Below, one piece after another: positions 1-10,330 of a stretch of 64,000 nt of DNA. The position numbers were made by a program, and so were the translations under genes. The stretch lies in NCBI GenBank assembly GCA_022432975.1, contig CM039505.1, positions 25,117,825 through 25,181,824 of the forward strand. Reading direction: 5' to 3'. Position 1 is the stretch's first letter. Every line of letters begins with the position of its first letter. Source of the DNA: Begonia masoniana. Taxonomy: Eukaryota > Streptophyta > Magnoliopsida > Cucurbitales > Begoniaceae. A model generated the notes under the pieces. It had not been told where the DNA came from. It was given only the letters and a program-made list of their open reading frames with translations, and did no database searches.

Positions 1-1131
1 AGGTGGTGAGTCTGGTGAGGTTGTGGGTCAGTCGGGACTGGACGGTACGAGACGCTCCGGGGACCCGATACAAATGTGAGGAATGGTGCCAAGAGCCACA
101 TGGGACAGCGATTCGTAACGACCACATGGTCGTGGTTAAAATCAGGGACGGCGATACGAGATGCTCGGGGAACAGTTACAAATGTGAGGTACGTGTGGAC
201 AGCGTAGGGAGGTTTTTGGGTGTGACTTAGGACCCGTTCCTGGGGAACAGGCAGGCGGTTACGTACCGGTAAACAGTGTGGCGTAGAATGGATGCCCGGT
301 GCGGTAATCCCAACTCGGGAGGTGAGCAACGTGTGTAGAAGAAGGCATGTGTAGAGGCATAACCCGTTTTAATGCTTCAGTTTTTTAGCATATACTTGCT
401 AAGATGAGTGTATAGTGTGTTTCTGTGGGGCAGGTACTGCTGAGCAGGAGGGTGAGTACCGAGAGCCTGATCAAGAGTAGGTGACAGTTGGTGACGTGCG
501 ACCAGGGCCCGGGTTGATGATAATGTTAGGACGACCCGCCCCAGGAGGAGCCGTGACACAGTGTTAATAGGGAGTAGTACTTTTTGTCTCTTGTTGGGGT
601 ATTTGTATTTGTTGTACATAGTCATAGTTAAGGGTGATGTGTCACCCTATACTGTGAATTTTCTTCATTTTGGGTTGATAGTACAATCTCTCTACTGATA
701 TGATGTTGATTGTCTAGAGATTTCGTATGTTGGTCAGATGGTTAGAAATATTCTGGATTGGTTGAGAATTTGATTTGTTTGCAGGTATTTAGCATTTTAG
801 AGGCTCCATTTTTAGGCGTTACTCTGCCAAAATTTTTGGGGAGGACACCGTGGTGCTTAACGATTAGGATTAAGGGAAATTAATGGGTCTAGACAGCTAG
901 GTAAGACATAAGAGAACTCCGGGAAGTTAGTTTTAAATTCCACTGCGTGAGTTTTATTGGAATGTATTTAGTGTGTAGGAAGTTTAAGCGAATGAGATGG
1001 TTGAGTAAGTCGTGTTAGTCAGAGTAGTCCCTGTAGCGAACTGGCTCGTGGAGACTCAGGGCGTTACAGTTATGGTATCAGAGCAGTCCCTGTGTGCACC
1101 GGGAGCCCGGGCGGGTTTTCGGGGCGTTACA
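1..1131 (+). repeat. 3' portion of an LTR, window-edge fragment
   Basis: From about 610 this resembles the distal part of the LARD LTR at about 9957-10315: the same order of a CATAGTTAAGGGTGA block, a GAGATTTCGTA block and a CCGTGGTGCTTA block, ending in GGCGTTACA. The left part (1-600) is not recognised and has no convincing coding frame. The terminus appears twice, at 1068 and at 1131, with a primer-binding-site-like motif between. Its 5' part lies outside the window. Confidence 0.7.
1073..1084 (+). other. Primer-binding-site motif (initiator Met-tRNA)
   Basis: TGGTATCAGAGC, identical to the tRNA-complementary site after the 5' LTRs at 10319 and 33961. It follows an LTR end (GCGTTACA, ending 1068) but is followed only 47 bases later by a second LTR-type end, so no internal domain follows it. 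Confidence 0.6.
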
Positions 1132-1779
1132 ACAACATAAAATTTTAACAGCCCGAGAGTATTAGGGTTTTGTGAAATCAAATAGAAAACTAATGTTTGT
1201 TACTTAATAACTAAAAGAACGATTTCTATAGTGATATTGATTTTGCGATTTTAGAAATTAATGTTAACTTGACACTCGAGAGAATTAACTTAACGAATTA
1301 TGGTTGTTTGCTTATAACTAATTGATCATTTAAAAAATATTGATATGATAAATAATATGATAAATATTCGTGAAATCAATCATGTGAATCTTTTCTAAAT
1401 TAAAGGTTTTCGTTGGTGATTTGATTTATTTTGTTTATTTCGTTTTAGTGTTCAAAATTATATTTTAATTGTCCAGATAAAGTCATAATTGATTAGATTA
1501 GTACTTAGTAAAAATTGATATATTACATATTTCATGTGGATTTGATAACCATATCTATAATTATACTATAAAACTTGACACTGTACACTTGTAGTAATTT
1601 TATTAGGATAATTTTCTCGTATAGTCTTACATACCGACACATGTTAATGATGCAAGACACAATTGTAGCCCACATTTATAATGTAGGTTGTAGCATGTAT
1701 TATGTATCCCTAAAATGATTTTGACTGTAGAATAACTTACCATGGATTTGACCATGTTAATGATAAAGACACAGCTGTA

Positions 1780-2110
1780 GCCCAAGCCCATAAACCCGTG
1801 ATCTTTTAATATTCGTAATCTTTATAATATTTTATCTTATCTATTATTTTCATATTTTATTTGTTAGTGTTAATTTCTAGATAGACTTTATTTTAAAAGT
1901 ATTTTTAAATATTTATTTTATTTTCCTAAAGATTTATTAAGAATTTTAAATCATAAACCAAATTCTATGTGGTGAATAATAGAGGAAAACTTTTGACTTT
2001 TTACAATCAATACAAATTATTCCTAGTTTGAGAGTTATTTATATGTTCTTCTTTACTTTTCTGTTTCGATTTCGAAACAAATCTTCTACTGCACCAAATT
2101 AGTATCCGAG
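1780..2110 (+). repeat. Dispersed repeat, partner of 19725-20045
   Basis: By eye the two segments align in the same order and orientation: TTTAATATTTTATCTTATCT-like start, AGACTTTATTTT, a TTCCTA-AGATTT block, CAAATCTT near the end. The divergence suggests an old, unclassified interspersed repeat. Confidence 0.6.
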
Positions 2111-2169
2111 TAAGAATTTTGACCTTGATATGAATGTGAAAGGGGTTGTATTGGAAACATAGTCGCTGA

Positions 2170-2373
2170 CAACGAAAGGATACCAAATGCGGTGACAAGA
2201 GAGTTGATAACATTGAGCACCAACTTGACGGAATAAACAAAACTCTTCGTGATATAAAGTGGATTGTTGATGCGTTAGTCGCTAAGCAAAGATATGAACA
2301 TGTGAAACAACAATTGAAGATAAGAGATTTTTACTCTAACGATGATAATAGCAACAAAAATGATGGTCAATGA
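2170..2373 (+). pseudogene. Short open segment, possible gag-like coiled-coil remnant
   Basis: A frame open from 2170 to a TGA at 2371-2373, without a start codon. It reads as a charged heptad-like segment (DKRVDNIEHQLDGINKTLRD, then more K/R/E/Q) followed by a polar N/D/S-rich tail. Such segments occur at the N-terminus of retrotransposon gag proteins, but no diagnostic motif is present and the family is uncertain. It lies next to a dispersed repeat and upstream of solo LTR A, which fits a decayed transposon. Confidence 0.3.
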
Positions 2374-2706
2374 AAAAAAAATCTTGTGATTCACGAAACT
2401 CTAATGTGGCAGACAATATTTCTTCTTAGAAACAGTAAGTTGTATTGTCCATAGTCAGTACAACAAGCCATCATCTTCGATTAGTGAAGACAATCGAATA
2501 CAAGCACAGTTCCCTTGCATCATCGATTCTTGTGATTTTAGAATCAAATCATAATATTCTAACTCTAAAATGTGATTCTGTTCCTTTAGACACTTTCTAA
2601 CCCAATAATAATAACCTCCAACAAGAGCTTTAAGCTGGTCCTAGTGAGTGTGGTAGAATCTAAGTTAGCTATTCTAGCTGCTAGATTTATTTGCTAAACG
2701 TAAAGT

Positions 2707-5151
2707 TGTAACACCTAGGTATTTCCTGTAACGTACTTGTGCCTTGGATTAGGTGGTTAGGGTAGTTAATGTTAAGTGTTAGGGTAAATTAAAGTTAAGT
2801 GTTAATGGTTAGGAGAAAGAAAAGAAGTTGACAAGTCAAAAAACATAGGTTGAAAATTCAAAGGAAAATTTCAACCAATAGCATAAAAGGAAAAGTATTT
2901 GAATTTAAATAAATGGAAATGGAGGTTAAAGAAAGCATTCACGTGGGAATGCATAAGGAGGAAGAAGAATGTGGTTGTTTATATAAAATTATAAAATTTG
3001 GTGGTAAAATCAAAAAGTAAAAAGGATTTGTTTTATAAATTAGAAATAAATGAAGGAATGAAACACAAAAAAAAAATCACTTTCTTCCTCTTCCTCTCCA
3101 CGCCAAGTTCAGCCACCATTTGAGGGTTTCTCTCCTTCATCTCTTCAAGTTTTCTCAAGGATTTCAAAGTAAAATTGAATGGGCTTTGGTTTGTATACAT
3201 ATAGGTGAAGTTTATTGATGATTTTAGGGTGTTTTGGTGGGATGTAGTGAGGGTTTGAAAACCCTAGATTGGGAATTCCGAAAATTGTATTCTCCTTGAT
3301 GGTTTTCTTCCTATTTTGATCATTTAATCCTTAGATATGATAGTTTAGGTTGTTGGGTGGTTAGATTAAGGATTGGAAGTGAATTTACACAAAAAACGGG
3401 TTTTGTGCAATATGTACCCCGGTTCTGTTTTCTGGATTTCAGTTTGGCCAATGTGTTTGGTTGGTTAATTTGAGTATTTCAATGGGTAGTAGACGTGTAG
3501 AGGTTTACGGATTGGGGTGGCACGTCGAAATCCGTTGAAAAATGAGGGAGTTATGGCCGTTCGAAGTTAGACGTTGTTAACTTTGGGGAAAAATCGGGTT
3601 TAAATGTTTTAAGAGTGAAATTGTTTTAAGTGTTGTTTAGTTTTAGTTAGAAAATCCTTTAGAGTTTATTGGTGACTTACCAAGTTAAGTTTTCGTTATT
3701 TTAGGTCATCAAGCTAGTGAAGTAATAAGACGAAGTGAGAAATTGAAAGCCGAGCAATCAGGTAAGTAGTGGTTGCTATCATTTCGCCTTCAGACCTACA
3801 CCATAGAACGGTAGGGTTTAATGGTTATTTTTTTTGCTTCGTGTGTGTTGAGTTGTTGTGTTGTGTTGCATATCTTTAAAGCACACATCATGGTTTATAG
3901 CACGCTAGTTACGAATAGTGGCATTGTTTGGCATTGTGAGGGTGAACGATAGTTGGATAAAGAGTAAGGCATCCTTTGGATGCATGCACATTTTAAGGCA
4001 TCCTATGGGTGCAGGCAAATTTTAAGGCATCCTATGGGTGTGGGCAAATAAGGCATCTTTTGATGCAGGCAAATAAGGCATCTAACGATGCAGGCAATTC
4101 TTAAGGCATCCTATGGATGCAGGCAAACCTTAAGGCATCATGAAGATGCAGGCACCTTTTAAGGCATCACGATCGATGTAGGCAAACTTTATTAGTACAA
4201 CTGAGCGTTAGAAACTGCATGTGATAGGATTGATTGCATTGTGCGTTATGACATTCATTATTCCCTACTTGCTAAGTATTAGACTTACGTTTTGTGTTCT
4301 ATAGTGTAGGTGACGAGATTTACACAGGTGAGATAGACGTGACAGCCCAGGACTAGACATCAGTCGGAGGAGTACGGGGTACACTGGTGCAGGCTATTGT
4401 CGAGACATCTCGGCCATCGTCTTCCGAGGGTTGTGTGGGAGTTTTGGTATTTTGTTTTGTAAATATTTTTCCTAGCTATTTTGGGCGGTTGTGAGTATGG
4501 ATAGTTGGTCTATACATGTTTGGAAGTTGAAATTATTTGATTTCCGGTTTTGATTGCAGGTTTGGATTTTTGGAAATTTTAGGCGTTATGCCGCTCGTTT
4601 TGATTTTAACATTGGGTTCCCGTTCTCTATTTTTTTAGTTATTCGTTTTTAGTCGGTTTTCTAAGATTTTTACGGGACACAGAGTCGAGGGTGTCGGGAT
4701 TGTGTGGGTAAATTTTCAGGTGATTTGGAGGTGTTTGGCTCGGAGAAAATTGAAGAAAAGTGGAGATAGGTCGAAAATGGGCATTTTTGGCCGAAAGAGA
4801 CTCGAGAGCGCCCGATCGATCGGGCTGGGCGCCGCGATCGATCGGCCACGGGCGCGCTGCTGTGCTCGTGTTCGATGCGCAGCAATCATGCGCGCGGGCA
4901 CGCGCGAGATGCCCAGCAGCAAAGCAAATTTTATTTTATTTTTTATTTTCCTATTTTCAAATTATTTTAACCGGACATTTTCTGACATATTTTAAACGTA
5001 TTTTGGGCACGTTTTCCAACAAATTTCGAGGGTTCAAAAAACCCAAAAATCGAGTCGAAAATTTATCAAAAATTATTTTTAATTGCGTTGTAAACACGGG
5101 TTGGGTTAGCAAAGTAGCGCACCGGGCCGGGGTGGGTTCGAGGGCGTTACA
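2707..5151 (+). repeat. Solo LTR A (Ty3/gypsy type)
   Basis: It starts TGTAACACC and ends GCGTTACA, 2445 bp, with no internal domain. TATA-like TATATAAA lies at 2980-2987. A splice-donor-like GTAAGT (3762), the arm CCTACACCATAGAAC (3795-3809), a hairpin array and the complementary arm plus acceptor (4296-4310) follow. It is close in length and sequence to solo LTR D (42252-44703). The flanks (AAAGT and ATAGC) do not form a clear target duplication, so one side may be rearranged. Its right end abuts a SINE head exactly. Confidence 0.8.
3967..4190 (+). repeat. Tandem hairpin repeat, about 8 copies of about 28 bp
   Basis: Units start AAGGCATC and contain a small inverted repeat whose arms stay paired while the loop changes: GCATCCTTTGGATGC, GCATCTTTTGATGC, GCATCTAACGATGC, GCATCCTATGGATGC. 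The block lies inside the intron-like interval of solo LTR A. Confidence 0.75.
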
Positions 5152-5259
5152 ATAGCTCAAGTGGTACCTAGGATGGTGAACCCATGGTTATGTAGACCTG
5201 GGGGCCAGGGTTCTAATCTCAGGGAAGGCAAAAACCTCCATTTACCAGGTGGTGGGGGA
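5152..5259 (+). mobile_element. tRNA-derived SINE, head half
   Basis: It begins TAGCTCAAGTGGTA, like a tRNA A box (RNA polymerase III promoter). About 60 bases later comes CAGGGTTCTAATC, a B-box-like stretch, then GGCAAAAACC. The element is split by solo LTR B. It resumes after the duplicated GGGGA at 7329. Confidence 0.7.
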
Positions 5260-7323
5260 TGTAACGCCCCGAGTTATCTGAACCCGGCTCGTCACACAAT
5301 GCCCATATATGACTAAGATTTCTACTATATATTTTTTTTTTAAAAAAATAAACTTTAAAAACATTTAAATATTTGCAGCGGAAATTATTTGAATCACAAC
5401 GAAGTTATACAAAACTACGAAATGCTGTTGAATGGTTAAGAAACAATCGGCAATTTGAAAATTCTAGTTTAAACAGCGAAGTACCAGGGAAGTCGTAGTA
5501 GTCAAACACATCTGCCGATTGATAAAGTCAACGGAAGAAGCAGAAAACAACCAAAATAGGAGACTCCTGCCGATAGCGTCAGTCGAATGAGAAATAAAGG
5601 ACATCTCTCGGCAGACTGCATCTACCGGTGACTAAACGACAAAACGCACTCAACATCTTCCGATGATGTCAGCACGCATCTGCCGATGAGTATACCGAGA
5701 CATCATCCGATGGACTCAGACTCTACATCTTCTGATGACGTCAGCTCGTATCTGCCGATCACTAAACGTCAACGTTGTACCCACTCATACCGGTAGGGCA
5801 AATCCTACATCTTCCGATGACTATTCCTACGGCATCTTCCGATAGACAACAACAACATCCACCGATAGATATCGTCTACCGGTAGAAAACAGAATACATT
5901 TCAACTACTCCTCACTGTACTCACACAACACTAGTTACTGAAAGGAATTCGTTTGCTTTTCCGAGACCATTCAGAAATAGCTCAACCATGGCATTTACCA
6001 AAATCCAGTAATAAACATTTAAAACTCAACAGATTACAGTTAACCGAAGAAAAATCTCAAAACGTGTTCAAAGTATTGAAACCACTACTGTTATGGAGAC
6101 TTAACATTTCTAAGTTTAAACACTGTCAACTAAACCTTCTCACCAACAGACATCAGTTAAGCCGCCCCATCAGCTGCCAAATTGTTACAAAGATGCACTC
6201 CACAACCAGCCTAGTCCTCGGCAGACTCAGTAAACACACCTGCTATCACTTCTTCACCTACATCACAAAACTCATCTATTAGCCTAATGCTAAGTAAGTA
6301 AAGCAATCAAGAAATGAAACAACAAAATATAAATTCCTAATATGCAATTTCTACTTTCTCAACTCAGTTGTTCATGCTTCGTTTCTGTTCAGATCCCCCT
6401 GTGAAATTGGGAGTTGGATCAACTCTCCCAAAGTGCATACATCCCTGTCTCATTAAGGGGCGGATTAATTCCCTTAACAGTGAAACTGATTCCTCTGTTC
6501 AGATCCCCCTGTGAAATTGGGAGTTGGATCAACTCTCCTAAAGTGCATACATCCCTGTCTCATTAAGGGGCGGATTAGTTCCCTTAACAGTGAAACTGAT
6601 TCTCATGACTGTTTGAATATGTTCAATCCTTACCATGCCAATCATGCTTTCAGATTTATTTTCGTATGTTTTTTAAAAAAAACATGATGCATAGAATACA
6701 AATACACACAAATAATCATAATCCTAACGTTTTGTGATGTAGGCCCGAAGGCACAAGCAAACTTCACTTACCTGGCCTCCTGGAAAAACTTGGTTGCAAG
6801 CTACTTCGGATATTACTCACACCTAAAACCATAGACAAAGCAAACATTAAGTTTCTTCTAATCTTCATTCTAAACCACTAGAAATCTAAGGGAAACTGAT
6901 TTGGGAACTCTAGTCATGGTGCATTCCCGATTTCAACTCATAAACCGAAACTAGCACTCGCATACCGCATTCTCAAAACTTCATTTATCAACCCTCCTAC
7001 CAACGATAGTTATAATGTAGCAAGAAATAGAAGCAAAACTCACCTAGTTCAGAGAAAATCGCTGGAAGAATCGAAGAGGATCTCCTATCGCGCTCTGCTA
7101 AGCTGAGGGGCTGAGGGTGGAAGAGGAAATGAAATGAAACAGTGGCGGCTACTTCATTAACACTTCCCTTAAATACGTTATCTATTTCTTCCAAATTGCT
7201 AATTACTCTTTTGTCCTTGTATAGTTATTAATTAACCCTATCACTTTCTTTCCAAAATTTACACAACAGCTAATACATCCTATGGGATAATTTAAATGTG
7301 GCTTAATAGAACCGAGTGTTACA
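5260..7323 (-). repeat. Solo LTR B (minus strand) with target duplication GGGGA
   Basis: On the plus strand it runs from TGTAACGCC to GTGTTACA, 2064 bp, flanked by GGGGA at 5255-5259 and 7324-7328. Orientation follows from the conserved LTR block: CCTTCGGGCCTACATCACA reads on the minus strand (about 6729-6750). The paired arms are 6729-6743 and 6257-6271, 15 of 15 complementary. It contains a 110-bp direct duplication (6384-6603) and a cluster of CATCTTCCGATGA/CATCTGCCGATG motifs at 5640-5890. No coding frame is supported. Confidence 0.85.
6384..6603. repeat. Two tandem 110-bp copies with hairpins
   Basis: Two nearly identical copies start at about 6384 and 6494. Each holds GGGAGTTGGATCAACTCTCC, which folds on itself, and TTAAGGG...CCCTTAA. 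The block lies within the intron-like interval of solo LTR B. Confidence 0.8.
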
Positions 7324-7441
7324 GGGGAAGACCGTGAGTACACGTGGGACGGCCTGAGGGAAACCACGTGGCAGTGTCGGATGGCTAGCGGGCCTGACTG
7401 CACGGCCCATCGGGGGAGCCTGGTGTGTCGTTACAAAAAAA
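7324..7441 (+). mobile_element. SINE, tail half of the copy started at 5152
   Basis: After the GGGGA duplication the SINE body continues with GACCGTGAGTACACGTGGG and ends in GTTACAAAAAAAGG. A nearly perfect inverted tail of another SINE begins within about 5 bases. Confidence 0.65.
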
Positions 7442-7444
7442 GGT

Positions 7445-7629
7445 GCCTTTTTTGTAACGACCCAACCCCCAGATGGGCCGAGCCGTGTAGTGCCCCTCGA
7501 TGGGCCAGCTGCCACGTGGGATCCCTCAGACAGTACCACCTGTACTCACAATCTTCTCCCCCCTGATGGGAGTTTTTGCCTTCCCCCCCACTCAAACGCA
7601 GGACCTCAGGAATTAGTACCTGGGGTACA
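7445..7629 (-). mobile_element. SINE on minus strand, interrupted by the LARD element
   Basis: Read on the minus strand, the tail is next to 7445 (TTTTTTGTAACGACCC on plus). The B-box-like region (ACTCAAACGCAGGACC on plus) lies near 7590. The head is cut at 7629 and continues at 15445-15467 (CTACTTGAGCTA on plus, reverse of the A box). The LTR element sits about 25 bases from the head. Confidence 0.7.
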
Positions 7630-7846
7630 TGTAACACCCGGGATATTTTTTTAAGAAAATTGGAGATAAATAAAAAGGATAATAAATTGGTGGAATTAAA
7701 TGAATTCTTAATTAGGTCCGGGTTCAATGAAATTAAGCCGTGGGTACATTAAGAACGAGATTTAAAGAAATTCGAATGGTCGAAAACACGAGTGGGTAAA
7801 ACGGTAAATGTAATTTGTATGAATGTTAATAGAAATTATAATTATA

Positions 7847-7891
<45 letters not shown>

Positions 7892-7903
7892 AATAAAATA
7901 AAA

Positions 7904-7931
7904 CAACAGAATGGCATTCGCCATTCTGTTG
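7904..7931 (+). promoter_or_regulatory. Perfect 12-bp stem hairpin near the likely transcript start
   Basis: CAACAGAATGGC, loop ATTC, GCCATTCTGTTG. It lies just after an AT-rich stretch and just before a GC-rich CCCGAGC tract. The same structure sits at 13028-13055 in the other LTR. A related but sequence-changed hairpin is at the equivalent place in the gag-only element (53572-53596 and 59365-59389). Confidence 0.6.
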
Positions 7932-9220
7932 CCCGAGCCCGAGCCCGACGCCGAGAGGAACAGGGGAGGCGACGCGAGCGGCGAGCGGTGTTCGGCGCGG
8001 TTCACCGGCGACGTCCGACGGCCTCCGGCCAGACGACGACGAGGAGCAGGTTTCCGGCTCTCCCCGCGCGCGAACCGAACCGGTAAGTCGGTTTTAGCCC
8101 TGTTTTCGGTTCTGTTGGAGGCCGGGAGTGACGAGCTCGATTGAGCTCCGATCACCGGCCGATTTAGGTTGTTTCCGGCGTGGGTTTGCCGACCCTTGGC
8201 TCGGTTTTGGTCAGCTGGCCGTATTGAGCTCGGATTGAGCGAAAATCAGAGGGCTCCGATTTGGGGCATTTCGGGTTTGAGTGTGTAGGCTTGGAATTTC
8301 GATTAGTTTAGGCTAATTGGGTGTGAGGGTGGTCGATTGGTGTGGAATTGGAGGGGAATTGATGGAAAATCGAAAAGGGGGATTTTCGGGTAAAGGGGCA
8401 GTTCGGGTTTTGGGGGTTTTGACCTATCTACGGTCGTTTGTTTTAAAATTCCTTTTGGCAGGTTAAAATAGGTTATTAGAGGAGTACGTGGCCGCTGGAA
8501 TCGGTCGATTCCGATAACCGACGCAAAAGTTACGCGCGTTTGAAGTTTCGGGTCGGTTTTTACCGAACCCAATTTAGTGGCCCGTTTAATTAGATTCTTG
8601 TTGGATTATGCTAAAAATAGTAGTTTGAGAGTAGTTGGTGAATGTAGGCTTGGTTTTAATGAAGTTTGAAGTTAGACGTTGTTGTTTGTGCTTCGGGTTT
8701 TAGAATTTGAGAGTAAAATTAGATTAAGTGTTGTTAGCTTGGTTAGTTGATTGCCTTAGAATCCTTTAGTGTGTTACTAAGTGAGTTTTCGTTATTTTAG
8801 GTAAGCGAACGTGTGATTTGGTTGGATGAAGTGAACGAGGACGTACCGAGCGCACAGGTAAGTAGAGGACGTTTGTTTTTGCCTTCGGGCCTACACCACG
8901 GAACGGTAGGTTTGTTGTTTGTTGTTTGGTTGTCTTTTTTTGTTGGTTGAGCATTTTTGGTTGATTGCTTTGCTCTGTTTTGGTCTAGTTAAGCATTTGT
9001 GCAACTTGCTTCATAGTGTGAAATGCATTGTAGTTTATAGCCTCGGGAGATGTTTGTTTGTTTGGTATTGTATTGTTGACTTGTGCATTGTGTTGTTGAT
9101 TCGGGTGGTTTGGCATATTTGAAGCATGCATCATGTATAGTACGCTAGGCACGGTTAACAGCATTGATTGGCATTGTGAGCATAAACGTAAGCAACTAAA
9201 GTTAATGTTAATTATATCTC

Positions 9221-9545
9221 AAATAGAGTGCCTTGTCGGGCTGGGTCGCTGGTAGTAGCGCCTCGAGGGGAACTCTATGAGAGATGACCGGCTAAAACTA
9301 GAATCTTGAATAGAGTGCCTTGTCGGGCTGGGTCGCTGGTAGTAGCGCCCCGAGGGGACCTCTATGACGGATGATTGGCAAACATAAGATTCTGAATAGT
9401 GGGCCTTGTCGGGCTGGGTCGCTGGTAGTAGCGCCCCGAGGGGACCTCTATGACGGATGATTGGCAAACATAAGATTCTGAATAGTGGGCCTTGTCGGGC
9501 TGGGTCGCTGGTAGTAGCGCCCCGAGGGGACCACTATGAAGAAGT
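9221..9545 (+). repeat. Four tandem 86-bp repeats with internal hairpins
   Basis: Units start near 9221, 9308, 9394 and 9480. Each contains TCGGGCTGGGTCGCT...AGCGCCCCGA, a stem-forming pair. The equivalent array in the 3' LTR is at 14345-14669. It lies inside the intron-like interval. Confidence 0.85.
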
Positions 9546-10318
9546 AAGGCAATGAACAGTAAATTAAAGCAATGTACGGCAAACAAGCACAACTGAGAGT
9601 TAGAAACTGCATTGTGTTAGGTTGATTGCAAGGTGTTGTCGCATTTGCATTGTGTGTTGTCGCATTTGTATCCCCTACTTGCTAAGCGTAAGCTTACGTG
9701 TGTGTGTGTGTTCTGTGGTGTAGGTGACATCAGGAGTACAGGTTAGAGCTACAAGGAAAGCTAGAATTGGGACGCAGTCGTTGATGTACGCTGTATGCCG
9801 GTGCGGGCAATTGTCGGGGCGCCTCGACCATGGTCTTCGGAAGGAAGAGGGTGGAACAGTATTTTTGGGGTCGTGTATAATTTACTTTTATTTTTGATGG
9901 TTTGTAGAGTTGTCTTTTGATTGATGTTTTGAGAGTTACGGTATAGCTATTGGTCGTTGATGTATATAGCCATAGTTAAGGGTGACGTGTCGCCCTGTAC
10001 TGTGGACTTTCTTCAATTAGAGATGTTAGTATTTCAGTTTTCCTCTTTACTGCTAATTGGAGATTTCGTAGGTTAGTTGGTTGGTTAGGAGTATTCTGGA
10101 ACTGTTTGGGGATTGATTTATTGCAGGTACTTAGCATTTTGGGAGGCGCCATTTTCAGGCGTTATCTTGCCGAAATTTTCGGGAAGAACGCCGTGGTGCT
10201 TAGAGATTAGGATTAAGGGGCATTAGCGAGTCTAGTCATATTTTAAATTAAATTTTAACGTGAGATTGGCTAGCAAAGTAGCGCTCCGAGCCAGGGTGGG
10301 TTCGGGGTCGTTACAAGA

Positions 10319-10330
10319 TGGTATCAGAGC
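10319..10330 (+). other. Primer-binding site
   Basis: TGGTATCAGAGC three bases after the 5' LTR. This is the usual initiator Met-tRNA site of plant Ty3/gypsy elements. Confidence 0.9.

Larger units (their letters stand above)
1132..2706. other. AT-rich relic DNA without a recognisable gene
   Basis: Low-complexity AT-rich sequence. It contains a dispersed-repeat segment (1780-2110) and a short coding remnant (2170-2373). Nothing else could be identified. Confidence 0.6.
7630..10315 (+). repeat. 5' LTR of the LARD-like element
   Basis: It starts TGTAACACCCGGG and ends GGTCGTTACA. In order it holds an ATT microsatellite (about 7839-7890), a 28-base perfect hairpin, a GC-rich stretch, donor-like GTAAGT at 8858, the arm at 8890-8904, four 86-bp repeats, and the acceptor with complementary arm at 9710-9724. 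The apparent reading frames over the ATT run and GC-rich stretch are compositional. Confidence 0.9.

Noticed and set aside
7823..8155. Proteins with poly-Ile or poly-Asn and an Arg-rich tail
   Set aside because: They arise from an ATT microsatellite and a GC-rich LTR stretch, present identically in both LTRs (again at 12947-13279), with conflicting frames on both strands.
9219..9592. Overlapping small proteins with SGRYYQRPSPT-type repeats
   Set aside because: They are translations of the 86-bp hairpin repeat in the LARD LTR on the minus strand.
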